Origin: Icerya purchasi
Taxonomy: Eukaryota; Arthropoda; Insecta; Hemiptera; Monophlebidae
Direction of reading: 5' to 3'
Assembly (NCBI GenBank): GCA_039619475.1
Contig: CM077116.1
Location: 167,355,363 to 167,419,362 of the forward strand
Length of the DNA stretch: 64,000 bases
Shown here: positions 42,782 to 53,799 of the stretch, piece after piece
Numbering within the stretch: the first letter of the stretch is position 1
Layout: every line of letters begins with the position of its first letter
The notes under the pieces: generated by a model
Databases searched by the model: none
What the model saw: the letters and a program-made list of their open reading frames with translations, nothing else
What the model was told of the DNA's origin: nothing
Made by a program: the position numbers and the translations under genes

Positions 42782-43048
42782 TTATTTATAATTATAAACA
42801 AAAAAGAAAAGCGCACGAACTCTACGCCATTAACTTCGATGACGAACCGAAGTTCAAACGCAATTGCAACTAATTTTTTTTCAACATCGCATTTGTTATA
42901 TTTCTTATCCTTAACAAAGTTTTAAACACTCCGTACTTTTGACTAGGACAATGATGCGAATCCTTGTGTAAATACTTGTCAGTATGGGTTGGTTTGCGAA
43001 ACATTGAAGTTTATACAACTCGCATTGAATTTTTTTCCACGAATATAT

Positions 43049-44620
43049 TTAAAAACGGTAACGCTTCTCCTCTTCCACAGTAAATTTAATGTTTTGATGA
43101 AAGCTGTTTAGATCCGCGGGATGTTCCGTTATCTTCTCTTTACCATACTGCCACACTACAAACGTGTTATCCACATAACGCACCCACAACTTCGGGGACC
43201 ACTTTATAACGATTTTCTTCTCTAAATCTTCCATAAAGATGTTCGCGAAAATCGGTTCTTGACGTGAGCCCATCGCCATCCCATCATTTCGTTTGTAGAT
43301 TTCTTCTCTGAAGGTTAACACATTCGCACGTACTACTGCTTCGATCAAATCTACACTTAATTTGTCTACTTTCATCTCCTTTATTAACTGAATGGTTTCC
43401 GGAACTGGTACATTTTAGATAGGGACACCACAACAAAACTGACCATTATAAATCATTTTCCTCGAGAGTTACAGTTTTTAACTTTTCTATAAAGTCGGGT
43501 GTATTCCGAATATGGTGCTTCGTATTTCCTACGAAATTCTTCAATTTAGCCGCAATATATCCTTCAACGAAATATGATGGACTATTAATCGAACAAATAA
43601 TCAGCCTCATTGGACATCCCGTTGTATGTACTTTGGGAAGTCCATATATCCTGGGCATAGTGACTACGGGCGAAATGAGCGATTTTTTTGTTGTCCAATC
43701 TAAATTTGAACCTTTTATTATTTTTTTCAATTTCGTTAACAATTTTTCGTAACAGGATTTTTATTTAATTCTGTATACGGTCCGTTTCGTATTAGTTCCA
43801 TAATTTTATTTCTATAATCCTCAGTTTTCGTAACTACCACCGTGTTTCTGTTATCAGCCTTTAAAACCATCACGTCATTATTTTTCTTGAATGATCCTTA
43901 TGCTTCTCTTTCTTGACGTAAGAGGTTCGATTTTTAAGCTTTACATTTGCGTAATAAAACGACGCATTCCAGCCTAATGCTTTGGGAACTTTCGTTATTT
44001 ATCCTTTTTAATCCATATTCTATATTACAGATAATTTCTTCCAATGGAATTTTTTTAGGTGCAACCACAAGAGTTAAATTGATAACTGCCTTATCGGTCC
44101 TTATACTTTCTCGGTTTATACTAGTTTTTTTGATATACAAACGTTCAAACTTGTTCCTTTGTTTCATTGTTCTGAACGCCCACGCTTTTCGGTTTGATGT
44201 TCGTGATTTCATCTACCTTTTTCCATACTTCACCATCTAAAATTTTTTTCAATTCATTTCCCAATTGTGCAAGTCACACTAGCTAAGTTCATATCTTTCA
44301 TTTCTAATTTGCGAAACCAACAACTTCCGGCTCAATTCTTTGAACAATTTCACATTTCTATCTTTCGATAAATGGTGCGTTACTTGCACTGCAGTTGGCA
44401 TAACATTGTGATCCCGGCACCTTTTTGAAAAGGTCAAATCACATAACCTATTACATTTCTTCAGGCGGGTTTTCTCCAATAATCGTGTCAATTTAAACGA
44501 ATTCTCATCGTAGAGATTCGTTAATAAAGATTTCAAATTTTCGTGGTGTTTCATTAACCAGTTGTCGATTTTTTCGGTAACAATCACGTCCATATTTTTT
44601 CCTTCGGTTGACGTTTCCAA
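43049..44620 (-). pseudogene. PLE ORF: N-terminal region and reverse transcriptase, copy B
   Basis: Pieces from the right are 44279-44620 (N-terminus, MDVIVTEKIDNWLMKHHENL), 43934-44212 (linker with EEIICNIEYGLKRIN), 43446-43742 (RT fingers, YGLPKVH) and 43049-43375 (MAMGSRQEPIFANIFMEDLE and the catalytic box). The box again reads YVDN (43166-43177), the same substitution as in copy A1. Shared lesions in the linker (DPYASLS-like frame break near 43900 and 27960) point to one defective ancestor for both copies. Confidence 0.82.
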
Positions 44621-44646
44621 TAGTGTGCTCTATTCATCATCAGAAC
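44607..44646 (-). ncRNA. Hammerhead ribozyme motif in PLE copy B
   Basis: On the minus strand: helix I GTT/AAC, core CTGATGA, helix II AATAG/CTATT with a G opposite T at the base, GAA, ACGT, C. It is intermediate in quality between the 26162 and 28711 copies. Confidence 0.6.
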
Positions 44647-45036
44647 TATAAATGAAACAACCAAGGGGAAACCAGTGCTAATGTTATTTCGACTTTTTAT
44701 TAGGCCGATAACTGTCTTCCACTTTGAATCAACTTTAATACCGTCACCTTTATTAAAATTTTTATATTTTTCTATTTCAATCGGCTCTCTGATTAGACTT
44801 TTACTTGCGTTTTTGATTTTTGCTATTATTTTTGTGTCTTGAATCTTTATCTCATGTTTAAATTTGCTAACGGAATTGAAAAGATAAGATTCAAATTTAG
44901 ATTGGACAACAAAAAAATCGCTCATTTCGCCCGTAGGCACTATGCCCAGGATGTATGGACTTCCCAAAGTACATAAAACGGGATTTCCAATGAGGCCAAT
45001 TATTTGTTCGATTAACAGTCCACCATATTTCGTTTA

Positions 45037-46460
45037 AGGATATAATTTAACTAACGCGGCACTAGATAACAATGTTTTCAAAGTTCTAAAGCAAAGAGCT
45101 AAATTTTGCGGTTGCACCTAAAAAAATTCCATTGGAAGAAATTATCTATAATATAGAATATGGATTAAAAACGATAAATAACGAAAGAGTCCAAAGCATT
45201 AGGCAGGAATGCGCCGTTTTATTACCCAAATGTAAAGCACCAAAATTGTTCCTCTTACGTCAAGAAAGAGAAACTTTAGGATCATTCAAGAAAAATAATG
45301 ACGTGATGGTCTTAAAGGCTGATAACAGAAACACGGTGGTAGTTACGAAAACTGAGGATTATAGAAATAAAATTATGGAACTAATACGAAACGGACCGTA
45401 TACAGAATTAAATAAAAATCCTGTTACGAAAAATTGTTAACGAAATTGAAAAAAATAATAAAGGGTTCAAATTTAGATTGGACAACAAAAAAATCGCTCA
45501 TTTCGCCCGTAGTCACTATGCTCAGGATGTATGGACTTCCCAAAGTACGTACAATGGGATGTTCCATGAGCCCAATTATTTGTTCGATTAATAGTCCATA
45601 TTTCGTTGAAGGATATATTGCGGCTAAATTGAAGAATTTCGTATGAAATATGGAGCACCATATTCGGAATACACCCGACTTTATAGAAAAGTTAATTACG
45701 AATGTACCAGTTCCGGAAACCATTCAGTTAATAAAGAAGATGAAAGTAGACTAATTAAGTGTGGATTTGATCGAAGCAGTAGTACGTTCGAATGTGTTCA
45801 CCTTCAGCGAGAAAATCTTCAAAAAAAATGGGCTTACGTCTAGCACCGATTTTCGCGAAGATTTAGAAATTCAGAAAATTGTAATATTAACACTTGTTTT
45901 ATATATATTTACTGATTTGGAAGTACACGAGTTGTCAGAATTTTTAAAAAATTCCTATAGTACAAAAAGTATACTTATATAAATAGTTTTTATTTTTAGC
46001 ACGATAGCATATGTATACGATTTTCATATAAAATGTACAACATCAGTAATGCTTTAGTTAATTATAATTACACACTATGTTTTATAAATGTGTAATTTTA
46101 TAATATTACAAATTTTGTGAAGATCAATTTAACACCAAACAGGCTGGTAGTAAAATATTTATTTTATTCGTTTTAAAACGTAAAAATACTATTGTTTATT
46201 CTCGAGTCATTATGTTTTACATTGTATAATGACGTCACAACATTTACGCCAACGAAGAAGTACAAATAGGCGATTTTAAATATTCGCCTACCGCAGCGTA
46301 GGTGTATTTATTGTCCACCCAACCCCGAAGTTGTGGGTACGTTATGTGGATGACACGTTTGTAGGTAAAGAGAAAATAACGGAACATCTCGCGGATCTAA
46401 ACAGCTTTCATCAAAACATTAAATTTACTGTGGAAGAGGAGAAGCGTTACCGTTTTTAGA
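45037..46460 (+). pseudogene. PLE reverse transcriptase, copy C, with catalytic YVDD retained
   Basis: The 45132-45440 frame has KKIPLEE-like and EEIIYNIEYGLKTINNE text, then VLKADNRNTVVVTKTEDYRNKI, the PLE-specific N-terminal RT block. 45434-45646 has DWTTKKSLISPVVTM and YGLPKV. Unrelated DNA interrupts at about 45875-46325. The palm returns with PKLWVRYVDDTFVGKEKITEHL (the last 12 nt of the usual VVWQY part are deleted in frame). The box at 46343-46354 reads YVDD, unlike YVDN in copies A1 and B. Multiple frame breaks make it inactive. Confidence 0.8.
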
Positions 46461-46674
46461 TGTATTGGTGGAAAAAAATTCAGTGCGAGATGTAAAAACT
46501 TCAGTGTTCCGCAAACCAACCCATACTGACAAGTATTTACACAAGGATTCGCATCATTGTCCTAGTCAAAAGCATAGAGTGTTTAAAACTTTGTTAAGGA
46601 GGGCAGAAAAAGTCTGATCAAGAAAATATAAAAAATGCGATGTTGGGAAATGGGTACAAGAGATTTGAGCGGAA

Positions 46675-47211
46675 ATGAAAAATGAAGAGGCAGAAAAAGA
46701 AAATGAGTGGATTACGAATATCACGTTGCCGTACATTAAGAACATTACAGACAAAATCGGCCGTATTTTAAGAAAAAATAAAATTCGCCCAGTTTTTGGA
46801 ACCGACAAAAACATAAAAAATTTCTTAAGGAACAATAAGGACGACTTACCTCCGTTACATGCAGCAGATGTATATAGACTTCCGTGTTCGTGCGGCGTAA
46901 GTTACGTGGGACAAACTGGTAGAGCAGTACATGTAAGAATTAAAGAGCACGAAGCAGACTGTCGACGGAGACGTATTGAAAAATCCGCGGTGGCGGAACA
47001 CGTAGAACGCACGAAACATGAGATAAAGTTTCAAGACACGATAATATTAGCAAAAGTCGAAAACGCAAGTAAACGTCTAATCAGAGAGGCGATTGAAATA
47101 GAAAAATATAAAAATTTTAATAAAGATGACGGTATTAAATCAAACTGGAAGACAGTTATGGGCCTAATAAAAAGTGGAAATAACATTAGCCAATCAGAAG
47201 GTCGGACGTGA
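46675..47211 (+). CDS. PLE GIY-YIG endonuclease domain, open frame
   Basis: 178 codons from an internal ATG. It has the linker NEWITNITLPYIKNITDKIGR (about residues 8-28), then RPVFGTDKNIKNFLRNNKDDLPP and YRLPCSCGVSYVGQTGRAV at about 65-83. The Arg-bearing helix RIKEHEADCRRRR follows, and the C-terminal REAIEIEKYKNFN contains the likely catalytic Glu. This is the complete nuclease domain of a PLE protein, normally fused to the RT upstream; here the RT is disrupted. No internal stop is seen. It is the best preserved of the three GIY-YIG copies in the window. Confidence 0.85.
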   Translation: MKNEEAEKENEWITNITLPYIKNITDKIGRILRKNKIRPVFGTDKNIKNFLRNNKDDLPPLHAADVYRLPCSCGVSYVGQTGRAVHVRIKEHEADCRRRRIEKSAVAEHVERTKHEIKFQDTIILAKVENASKRLIREAIEIEKYKNFNKDDGIKSNWKTVMGLIKSGNNISQSEGRT

Positions 47212-47261
47212 TGTTGGCTTATCTATTTAAAGACTGGTTTTCCCTTGGTTGTTTCATTTAT

Positions 47262-47304
47262 GGTTCTGATGATTAATAGAGCACTTATATTGGAAACGTC
47301 AATC
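47262..47304 (+). ncRNA. Hammerhead ribozyme motif in PLE copy C
   Basis: Helix I GGTT/AATC: a C-to-T change keeps pairing through a G-T wobble. Then core CTGATGA, a short helix II AATA/TATT, GAA, palindromic ACGT and C17. The predicted cut is after C47300. It lies between the nuclease stop and a restarted ORF beginning (GGAAAAAATATGGACG). Confidence 0.6.
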
Positions 47305-47358
47305 GAAGGAAAAAATATGGACGTGGTTGTTACCGAAAAAAATCGACAACTGGTTAAT

Positions 47359-47561
47359 TAATAACTACTATAAAATATAGTGCTTGATAATCAGTGCGGG
47401 TTTAGAGGCTATCTGCTACATTACAGGACACCCACAACCATTCCTAAAATTATGATGAAATCTAAACAAAAACATGGGCTAAAGAGATCAAATACTCAGT
47501 AGTTATCTTGACAAACAACTTTCATTTCTCGGCCATGCAAATACAGTATAGATGAAGTTCA
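47359..47561 (+). pseudogene. Jockey-like RT scraps
   Basis: LLDNQCGFRG near 47390 resembles the QFGFR box, and YLDKQLSFLGHAN near 47505-47545 resembles the LDRRLTWxxH box of LINE RTs. Order and strand fit a heavily deleted copy. Confidence 0.4.
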
Positions 47562-47599
47562 TAATCCGGTGGTTGATATACTGTGCAATTCTTTCATCG

Positions 47600-48537
47600 T
47601 TATCTGGTCCCTTCATCATTGGAGGCGACTGAAATACTCACTCTCCTCTTTGGGGCTGCGCTGGGAATAATCCTAATGGTTCGATTCTTGAAAATCTTAT
47701 CTTTGATCATGATCTTTTTCTACTTAATGATCGGTCTCCTACCCTCTTAAAGCAACCTTGTTCCTCTAGTTCAGTTGATCTCTCCTTTTCCTCTCCCAAT
47801 CTTGGTCTCTTATGCTCCTGGAGGACTCTCGACGGCACTTTTGGAAGCTATCATATCCCCATTCTGCTCACTCTTAATGACGTGCTCCCTCCCAAGTCTT
47901 TCAAGCCCCTTCAATCTCCCCGTTGGCTTCTTTTTAAAACTGATTGGGCTAAATTTCGTTCCTTGATGGATAACTCTCTCCCTTCTTTTTTTGATGTTCC
48001 TAATCCATTCTTCCGTTACGATTTTTTCACTCGAACGCTAAATTCTGCTCTCTCCGCATCTTCTCCTCCTATTACCAGCACGCGCAGTCGCTCTTCTTGC
48101 TATGCCTCCTCACTCTGGTGGAACGATGAGAGTAAAGCAGCGTTCCAAAAAAGTTCTACTACCTTTAAAGCCTCCCGCTCTCATTCCTATATGTCCAATT
48201 CCTAGCCCACAAAGAAGCCAACGCAAAAGCTCGTTTTATCCGTAAGTCCGCCAAAAAGAGTTCTTGGAAGTCTTTCTGTTCCTCCTTCGCCAGAGATACG
48301 CCCTTCTCCCAGATCTGGAAAATGGCTAACGCATTTAGATCACCCTTTTCTGAGCCCCCTCGCCACTCCCATCCTTCAAAAACCCCAGCTGGAGTCCTTC
48401 TTGGATTCTATTGCTCCCGCCTATGTTCCCTCTTTCGAAGAAACTGTTCTTCCTTCTCTTGAGTAGATTCTGAGCCCCACTTCCTGTCTTCTCCTTTCTG
48501 TTACGACGAGCTTGCATCCATTCTTAATAAATCCACC
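47600..48537 (+). pseudogene. I-like pol: endonuclease end and linker, broken frames
   Basis: FIIGGD, then a stop where Phe is usual, then NTHSPLWGCA, LFLLNDRSPTL, SSSVDLSFSSPNL and SYHIPIL: the second half of the LINE endonuclease (GGDFNAHHPLWG and SDHxPIL blocks). The SDH box is SYH here. DWAKFRSLMDNSLPSFFD and CYASSLWWNDESKAAFQ of the inter-domain linker follow. Frames change at about 47770, 47880 and 48210. Confidence 0.75.
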
Positions 48538-50226
48538 TTGTCTGCTCCTGGCCGAGACGGTTTCTCGTTCCTTATTCTTAAAAATCTTTCTCCTGCTACG
48601 CTGCTTTTCCTTCTCCATATATTTAATTCTTTTCTCCTTTCTGGCTCTACTCCAAAATCCTGGAACGACTTTATTGTCGTTCCTATTCCTAAAAGAAATC
48701 AGTGTTCTTTCCGTCCCATTTCCCTCGCTTCCTGTCTGCGTAAACTTTTTGAAGGTTTGATTAACAATCGTCTCGTGTGGTGGCTGAAGCACAATAATCT
48801 AGTCCCTCTTAATATGTTTGGTTTTCACCCTGGGCTTGGGCCGGTTGACTGCATTAGTTATTTCCTTTCAGATGTCTATAAGTCTTTCCTAACTAAAAAA
48901 TTCACCATTGCCTCCTTTGTGGACGTCTCTTCTGCCTTCGATAATGTGCATCTTCCCTCTTTGGGTTCCAAACTACGAGTATTTTCTCTTAACCTCCCTC
49001 CCTTCGTCCTTATTATCATACTCAACCTCTTCCGGAACAGAACTCTCTTTATTTCTTCTCCCGCCCTTTCCTACGCTAGATGCGTTTATCGTGGGCTCCC
49101 ACAGGGTTCCTGTCTGAGTCCTACACTTTTTAATATCTACTCTTTTGATATCGCTTCTCTTCCTATTTATTCTTCCTCCCTCCTCTTCGCTGACGACATT
49201 TTGGTCTATTCCACCTGTGACAATCTGTCCGTCGCTATTGATGAGTTGAATAATTCCCTGTCTATTCTTAATAATTCCCTTTCTCGTCTTCACCTCTCTC
49301 TTTCTCCTACTAAGTCGTCTTGTATCATTTTTTCTCTGCGCCCCGTTAACCGAGCTCTAACTCGCATCACTGTATCTGGTATTCCTATCCCCGTTGTCAA
49401 TTCCATATGCTATCTTGGCCTTTTTTTAAATAGCCGTCTCACATTCCATGAGCACATTAATTTTCTCTATAAATCCTGTCTTAAAAGACTTAATCTCCTT
49501 AAATCTCTCTCTCCCCTCAGATGGGGAGGCGATCCGTTTATCCTTCTAATTCTTTTCGAAGCCATCATCCGGTCTAAGCTCGACTATTGTTCCTTTATCT
49601 ACGGTAATTCCTCCAAGTCTCTCCTCACTAAACTTGACGCGATCCAGAATTCTTGCCTCCGTTTGTGCATTGGAACCTTGAAATCCTCCCCCATTCCCGC
49701 AGTTCTATCAGAGTCGGTTGCCCAACCACTGTTTATTCGCCGTTCTCAGCTTGGGTATCGCTTCTTAATTAAACGGCTTCCCATCTCCTCGTCCAAACTT
49801 ATTTCCTCCTATCTATATATCAAAAACTGCTGGCGTTTTTCTCCTCATAAAATCCCAATTCTGTCGCTCATTGCTACCCGTCTTTCTAATTTTTCTCCTG
49901 TTGTCATTTCCTACAACACTCACCCGTACTTCTTTCATGACTTCAATAGCCTATGGCAGCCTATCAAATTTTCTTCTCTCCCACTTCGAGCAAATTCCTC
50001 CTCTCACGATGCAGTCAACAATGAATTTCTTCATTGGTTCAATTTCGCTTTTCCTGCTCTTGTATTGATCTTTACTGATGGTTCCAAGAGCGAGGACAGC
50101 GTGGGTGTGCGTTTACTGCTCCGTCGCTTCGACATTCTGAGTCCTTCCGGCTTCCTTCCATCTGCTCTATTTTTTCTACCGAGTCGATCGCCATCCTTCA
50201 GGCTGTCTCTTATATTTCCTCTTTAA
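48538..50226 (+). pseudogene. I-like pol: reverse transcriptase
   Basis: The frame is open for 562 codons (first codon TTG, so this is an internal segment). It shows SAPGRDGFSFLILKNL, FRPISLASCLRKLFEGLI, MFGFHPGLGPVDC, SFVDVSSAFDNVHLPSL, LPQGSCLSPTLFNIY, catalytic FADDILVYST at about 49195, and YLGLFLNSRLTFHEH. The thumb has RSKLDYCSFIYGNSSKS. It continues to TDGSKSEDSVGV, the first strand of RNase H, and then loses frame at 50226. RT catalytic Asp residues are intact. Confidence 0.87.
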
Positions 50227-50240
50227 GCGATCTTTCTCAA

Positions 50241-50942
50241 TTGCTCATTATTTCGGATTCTAAGGGCGTCCTTCAAGTCGTATCCTCTCCTCCTTCACAT
50301 TCCTCTGATAATATTATTATCTCAATTCGTTCTCTTACCTCCACTCTGCAGTCATCCCGTTCTATTCTTATTGATTTTTTATGGGTCTCCAGTCATTCCG
50401 GAATTGATGGCAATGACGCAGCCGTTTCTTTGGCTCGTTCTGCTGGTCGCCTTGATTCATTCCTCGACCATTTCCCTTCTTCAGATATTCTTTCCTTATC
50501 CACCTCAAATCACGCCAGACTTTGGCGGGATATTTATCCCTCCCTATTTTCTAATCGTCATTCGCATTACCGTTTTATTCAGCCGATTCCCCTGTCTTGG
50601 TTCCATTCTATTCCTTTCGATCGTCGCTCTTCTATTGTCTACCTAATTCGTCTCCGGATCAATCATTTTCTCCTCCCCTCCTCTCGCTTTCTATTTGCTC
50701 TATCGCCTTCTCCTGATTGTTCTCTTCAGGATTGTGATCCTCCTCGTACATGTGATGCTGATCACATTTTCTTCGAGTGTCCTGCTCTTCGTAACGAACG
50801 CTCCCTTTTATACAGTCCGCTCCTGTCATTAGGTCTCCCTACTCCCTATAATTCTTCCGTTATCCTCTCCTTTCCTTCATCTTCTGTGGTTGCCGTATTG
50901 CTGTCCTTTGTTGCGTCCATTTCGGACCGTTTAGTTATTTAA
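50241..50942 (+). pseudogene. I-like pol: RNase H and C-terminal zinc-binding region
   Basis: A 233-codon frame offset from the RT frame. It has LIISDSKGVL (catalytic Asp), then WVSSHSGIDGNDAAVSLARSAG, the last RNase H block (His/Asp). A Ser/Leu-rich part and the CDADHIFFECPALRNERSLLY region follow, with a C-H-C set that may bind zinc. RNase H removes the RNA strand after first-strand synthesis and is typical of I-group LINEs. Only the frameshift near 50226-50240 separates it from the RT. Confidence 0.85.
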
Positions 50943-51023
50943 TTTCTTAGCTTAGTTTTCTTGTTGTTGGGTCAATGCCGCTGGCGCGCCCACAAAAAAA
51001 AAAAAAAAAAAAAAAAAAATCGT

Positions 51024-51989
51024 AAATACGTACTCAGCGCGGGAGTAAATTAGAAAACTATACATATTTCAGATATTAGACCTTCGTTAACTTATGCCAT
51101 TTGGTTTTCCATTTCTGATAGTACATACAGAAAGCTGTAGGTAGTTCAGTTGCTGCAGTCCGCCACTAAGTATGATGAAATATTTACATAATGCGCTTCA
51201 TGTTCCATACATTTCCGATTTTATTTTTCAGATCTGAAGAAAATTTTATAACGGATGCTATTTACACACAAATAAATGTAGAAAGCATTGAGAGAAAAAG
51301 TAAAAACCTTTATGGAATCAACGTTCGTATTGAAGTGAGGAATTTTGATGGTAGTTATAAACAGATAATACATTTATAGAAGAATCCTTATAGATAAAAT
51401 AGAAAGCCAAGGAAATTTGTCGGAGAAAGCGAATAAAAATATTGAGCGTAATAAGAATCCAAAAATATAAATAAAAAATGAATTAAACTTATGTATGTAA
51501 CTGTTGTGTCAAGTTGCTTTTTATCGTGTTCATGTTTTTGCACAAATGACAGTAAGACGGATCGTATACTCTGGCCTAGTTGTTCGTGCAATAAAACTGT
51601 TTAACTGCATTTATAACCATCTGTGTTACCAGCAGTCGGTGAGGCCGTTTTTTCCTCTTTTTTCTATTTTTTCTTTTTCCTTTTCATTCTGTACTTCTTT
51701 TTCCCATAAATGTAGAAATGTTCGGTTCAACCTAACTGGCGAAAGTTTCATTCTCAACTCAGTCGGTGTTACCACTGGGCAAACGCTAATTTATTGTTTA
51801 AACTTCTTCAGATTTACACTCTACAGCCAAAATTGCCAACAAACATCATTTGGGTAAATCGTATAATTTTAAATAAACCGTCCGTGATTTACACATACTG
51901 AGGTACTTAATAATCAACAAACGCTAAGATATACGGTTAACTTAATCAGCTGATTTTATATGGTCGGTGGTCTGGATATAGTCTTGCCA
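51024..51989. other. Non-coding spacer
   Basis: Small frames at 51191-51379 and 51504-51857 show no motif. No repeat shared with other parts of the window. Confidence 0.45.
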
Positions 51990-53400
51990 CTGACTGTATT
52001 ATAATAATGTCAGATCAAAATGCAGTAGGAAACATTAACATGGATACTGATACTAATCTGTTTCATGTAATCAGTTAAATATAGAAAATATTAAACTTTC
52101 ACGTGAAGAATCCATAAATAAACTCAGCTCTCATTTAAAGCGTGAAAAAACAACTGAGATTAATAACCAGGTTAAAGAAGAATAAGCTTTCGATATCCCA
52201 AACGCAACCTGAATGAAAACGATAATAAGAAAATTCATGATTTTACAAAGCTTTTTCAAGATACTACATATCTAGTTTTAAATAAAATAACAAAAACGGT
52301 TCGAACACTTCAAAATGAACATAAAAATACTTTAACTTAAATCGTCAACGAAATTAAAACGGAGATACGAAAAAAAATAAACCTGTAACAACTAGTGGGC
52401 CATTGTATGCAGCATCAGCTGCGAGAGGAAAATTAAGTCAAACCCTACTGATGGCTACGGATAAAGTATTAATAATTAAAAGTAGGGACGCAAAGAAAAC
52501 TATGAAAGTAATTACGGATAAAATAAGTCCACAAAAGAAAAATATACGCCTAACAAAACAACCAAATAAACAAAAATCAAACAAAACTATTGTCATGTAT
52601 TTCAAAACAATAGGAGACCGAGGAAAGATGAAAAGAGAAATAGACGACTTAAAACTACAACACACAGAAATTAAAATAGTATCAAAATTGTTAGCGACAA
52701 TAAAATTCCATGAGATACAAGACCATGTCTACGAGTGAGGGAAGGGGTAAACACCCCCATTAGAACTGAAATGGTTATTATAAATACACAAAAATCTGAA
52801 AAAAATCAAATTTAGAGTAAATATTGATGATATTTTAGACATTATAAAAAAAAGAAAAAATATGCCCCATATTTTTAGGTAATTTATTAATATTTTATGC
52901 AAAATTTTTTATTACGGGCATAATCAATAACATATGTAATTTTTATTAATGTGTTTATACGGTAATTCATTTATGTAAATTATTAATATACAAATCAAAA
53001 TGATGGAAATTATTAATAGTATGAATATTACTCAAAAATGTACTATTATTTATAAAATATGCAAAGAACCCCCCCCCCCCTCCCCCCTTAAAATTCTGGG
53101 CACGGCACTGATGAGATAGATAATACAACAAAGGAAGGTTTAGTGGAAAGTATAGCACTTATAAAAGGAAACAAACCAACTCTTATTTCTATTAATGATA
53201 AAGCAGAATCTAGACCCAAAAAAGCTTTTATTGGATTAAATAAAGTAGATTATTACAAACTAATTAGAGAATTTCCAAACAGAATTCTGTGCGAATTCTC
53301 GTCTTTACGATATGAAAAACATATCTCAATTCGAGTAATTAAATTATGTAATACTATAGGACATGCATTATTGTAAGTATGAAGAAAAGAAGAGGAGATT
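51990..53400 (+). pseudogene. Decayed LINE gag with an insertion
   Basis: The 52403-52738 frame (LIIKSRDAKKTMKVITDKIS, KTIVMYFKTIGDRGKMKREI, EIKIVSK) matches the gag RNA-binding region of I/R1-type LINEs. The frame at 53143-53376 (ALIKGNKPTLISI, NRILCEFSSLRYEKHISIRV, CNTIGHAL) is the following part up to a degenerate CCHC knuckle. Between them (about 52745-53115) lies an AT-rich insert ending in a C-run and AAATTCTGGGCACGGCAC. That looks like the 3' end of another retroelement. The gag is non-functional. Confidence 0.55.
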
Positions 53401-53799
53401 AGTATTAGAATTTAAAAACCACAAAAAATGCTCGACATCGAGAAATTTGAACAAATAAGGACCGATTTCGATATTAGTGATGAGTACGATAATTCAGCAA
53501 TGAAAAAACAACGCAAATTACCATCAAGTATATGCAGAGCATATTGAAAACGAAACACAGAACAGAGGATTAGTACTTATAAAATAGTTAGAAGTAAATT
53601 ATATTTTAAGATTATTTTTAAATGTGATGTAGAGAGGGGTGCAGAAAAGCCTTTGGTGTAAAATGTCTCCTCTCCACAAATGATCACTTGTAATTTTATT
53701 ATTAATACATAAAATGAAAAAAGTAGAAAAGGAATACTGAGGCGAAGAAGATAAAATACATAAGAATTAGAACAATACGTGTTAATATAAGGAGAAATA

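Larger units (their letters stand above)
42880..44865 (-). mobile_element. Penelope-like element copy B, minus strand, lacking GIY-YIG
   Basis: Near-identical over long stretches to copy A1 (for example 43446-43742 against 27506-27802, identical at protein level). It covers the ORF start to the end of the RT. The left end at 42880 cuts off the nuclease. At 44647-44860 the terminal repeat and the tail of a preceding copy (IKIQDTKIIAKIKNASKSLIREPI to the GDGIKVDSKW block) are attached, as in A0/A1. This again shows head-to-tail order. Confidence 0.8.
44866..47358 (+). mobile_element. Penelope-like element copy C, plus strand, rearranged
   Basis: 44866-45036 is an isolated RT-finger fragment (SNLDWTTKKSLISPV, YGLPKVHKTG). 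45037-45870 runs from the linker through a second copy of the fingers. 45875-46325 is unrelated AT-rich sequence. 46326-46460 resumes at the catalytic box. 46675-47211 is an open GIY-YIG frame, and 47212-47358 the terminal repeat with a hammerhead motif. It abuts copy B head to head at 44865/44866. Confidence 0.78.
47562..51023 (+). mobile_element. I-like LINE with RNase H, 5'-truncated
   Basis: The truncated endonuclease starts at about 47600. RT (48538-50226), RNase H and a C-terminal zinc-binding region (50241-50942), a short 3' UTR and an A-run (about 50996-51019) follow. The sense strand is strikingly rich in T and C. No gag is present. Short 3' relatives lie at 25.7-26.1, 56.4-57.2, 57.3-62.8 and 62.85-63.3 kb, though the 25.7 kb one is by far the closest. 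Confidence 0.85.

Noticed and set aside
52438..52665. Minus-strand 75-codon hydrophobic frame
   Set aside because: Antisense of a Lys-rich degenerate gag frame; compositional artefact.
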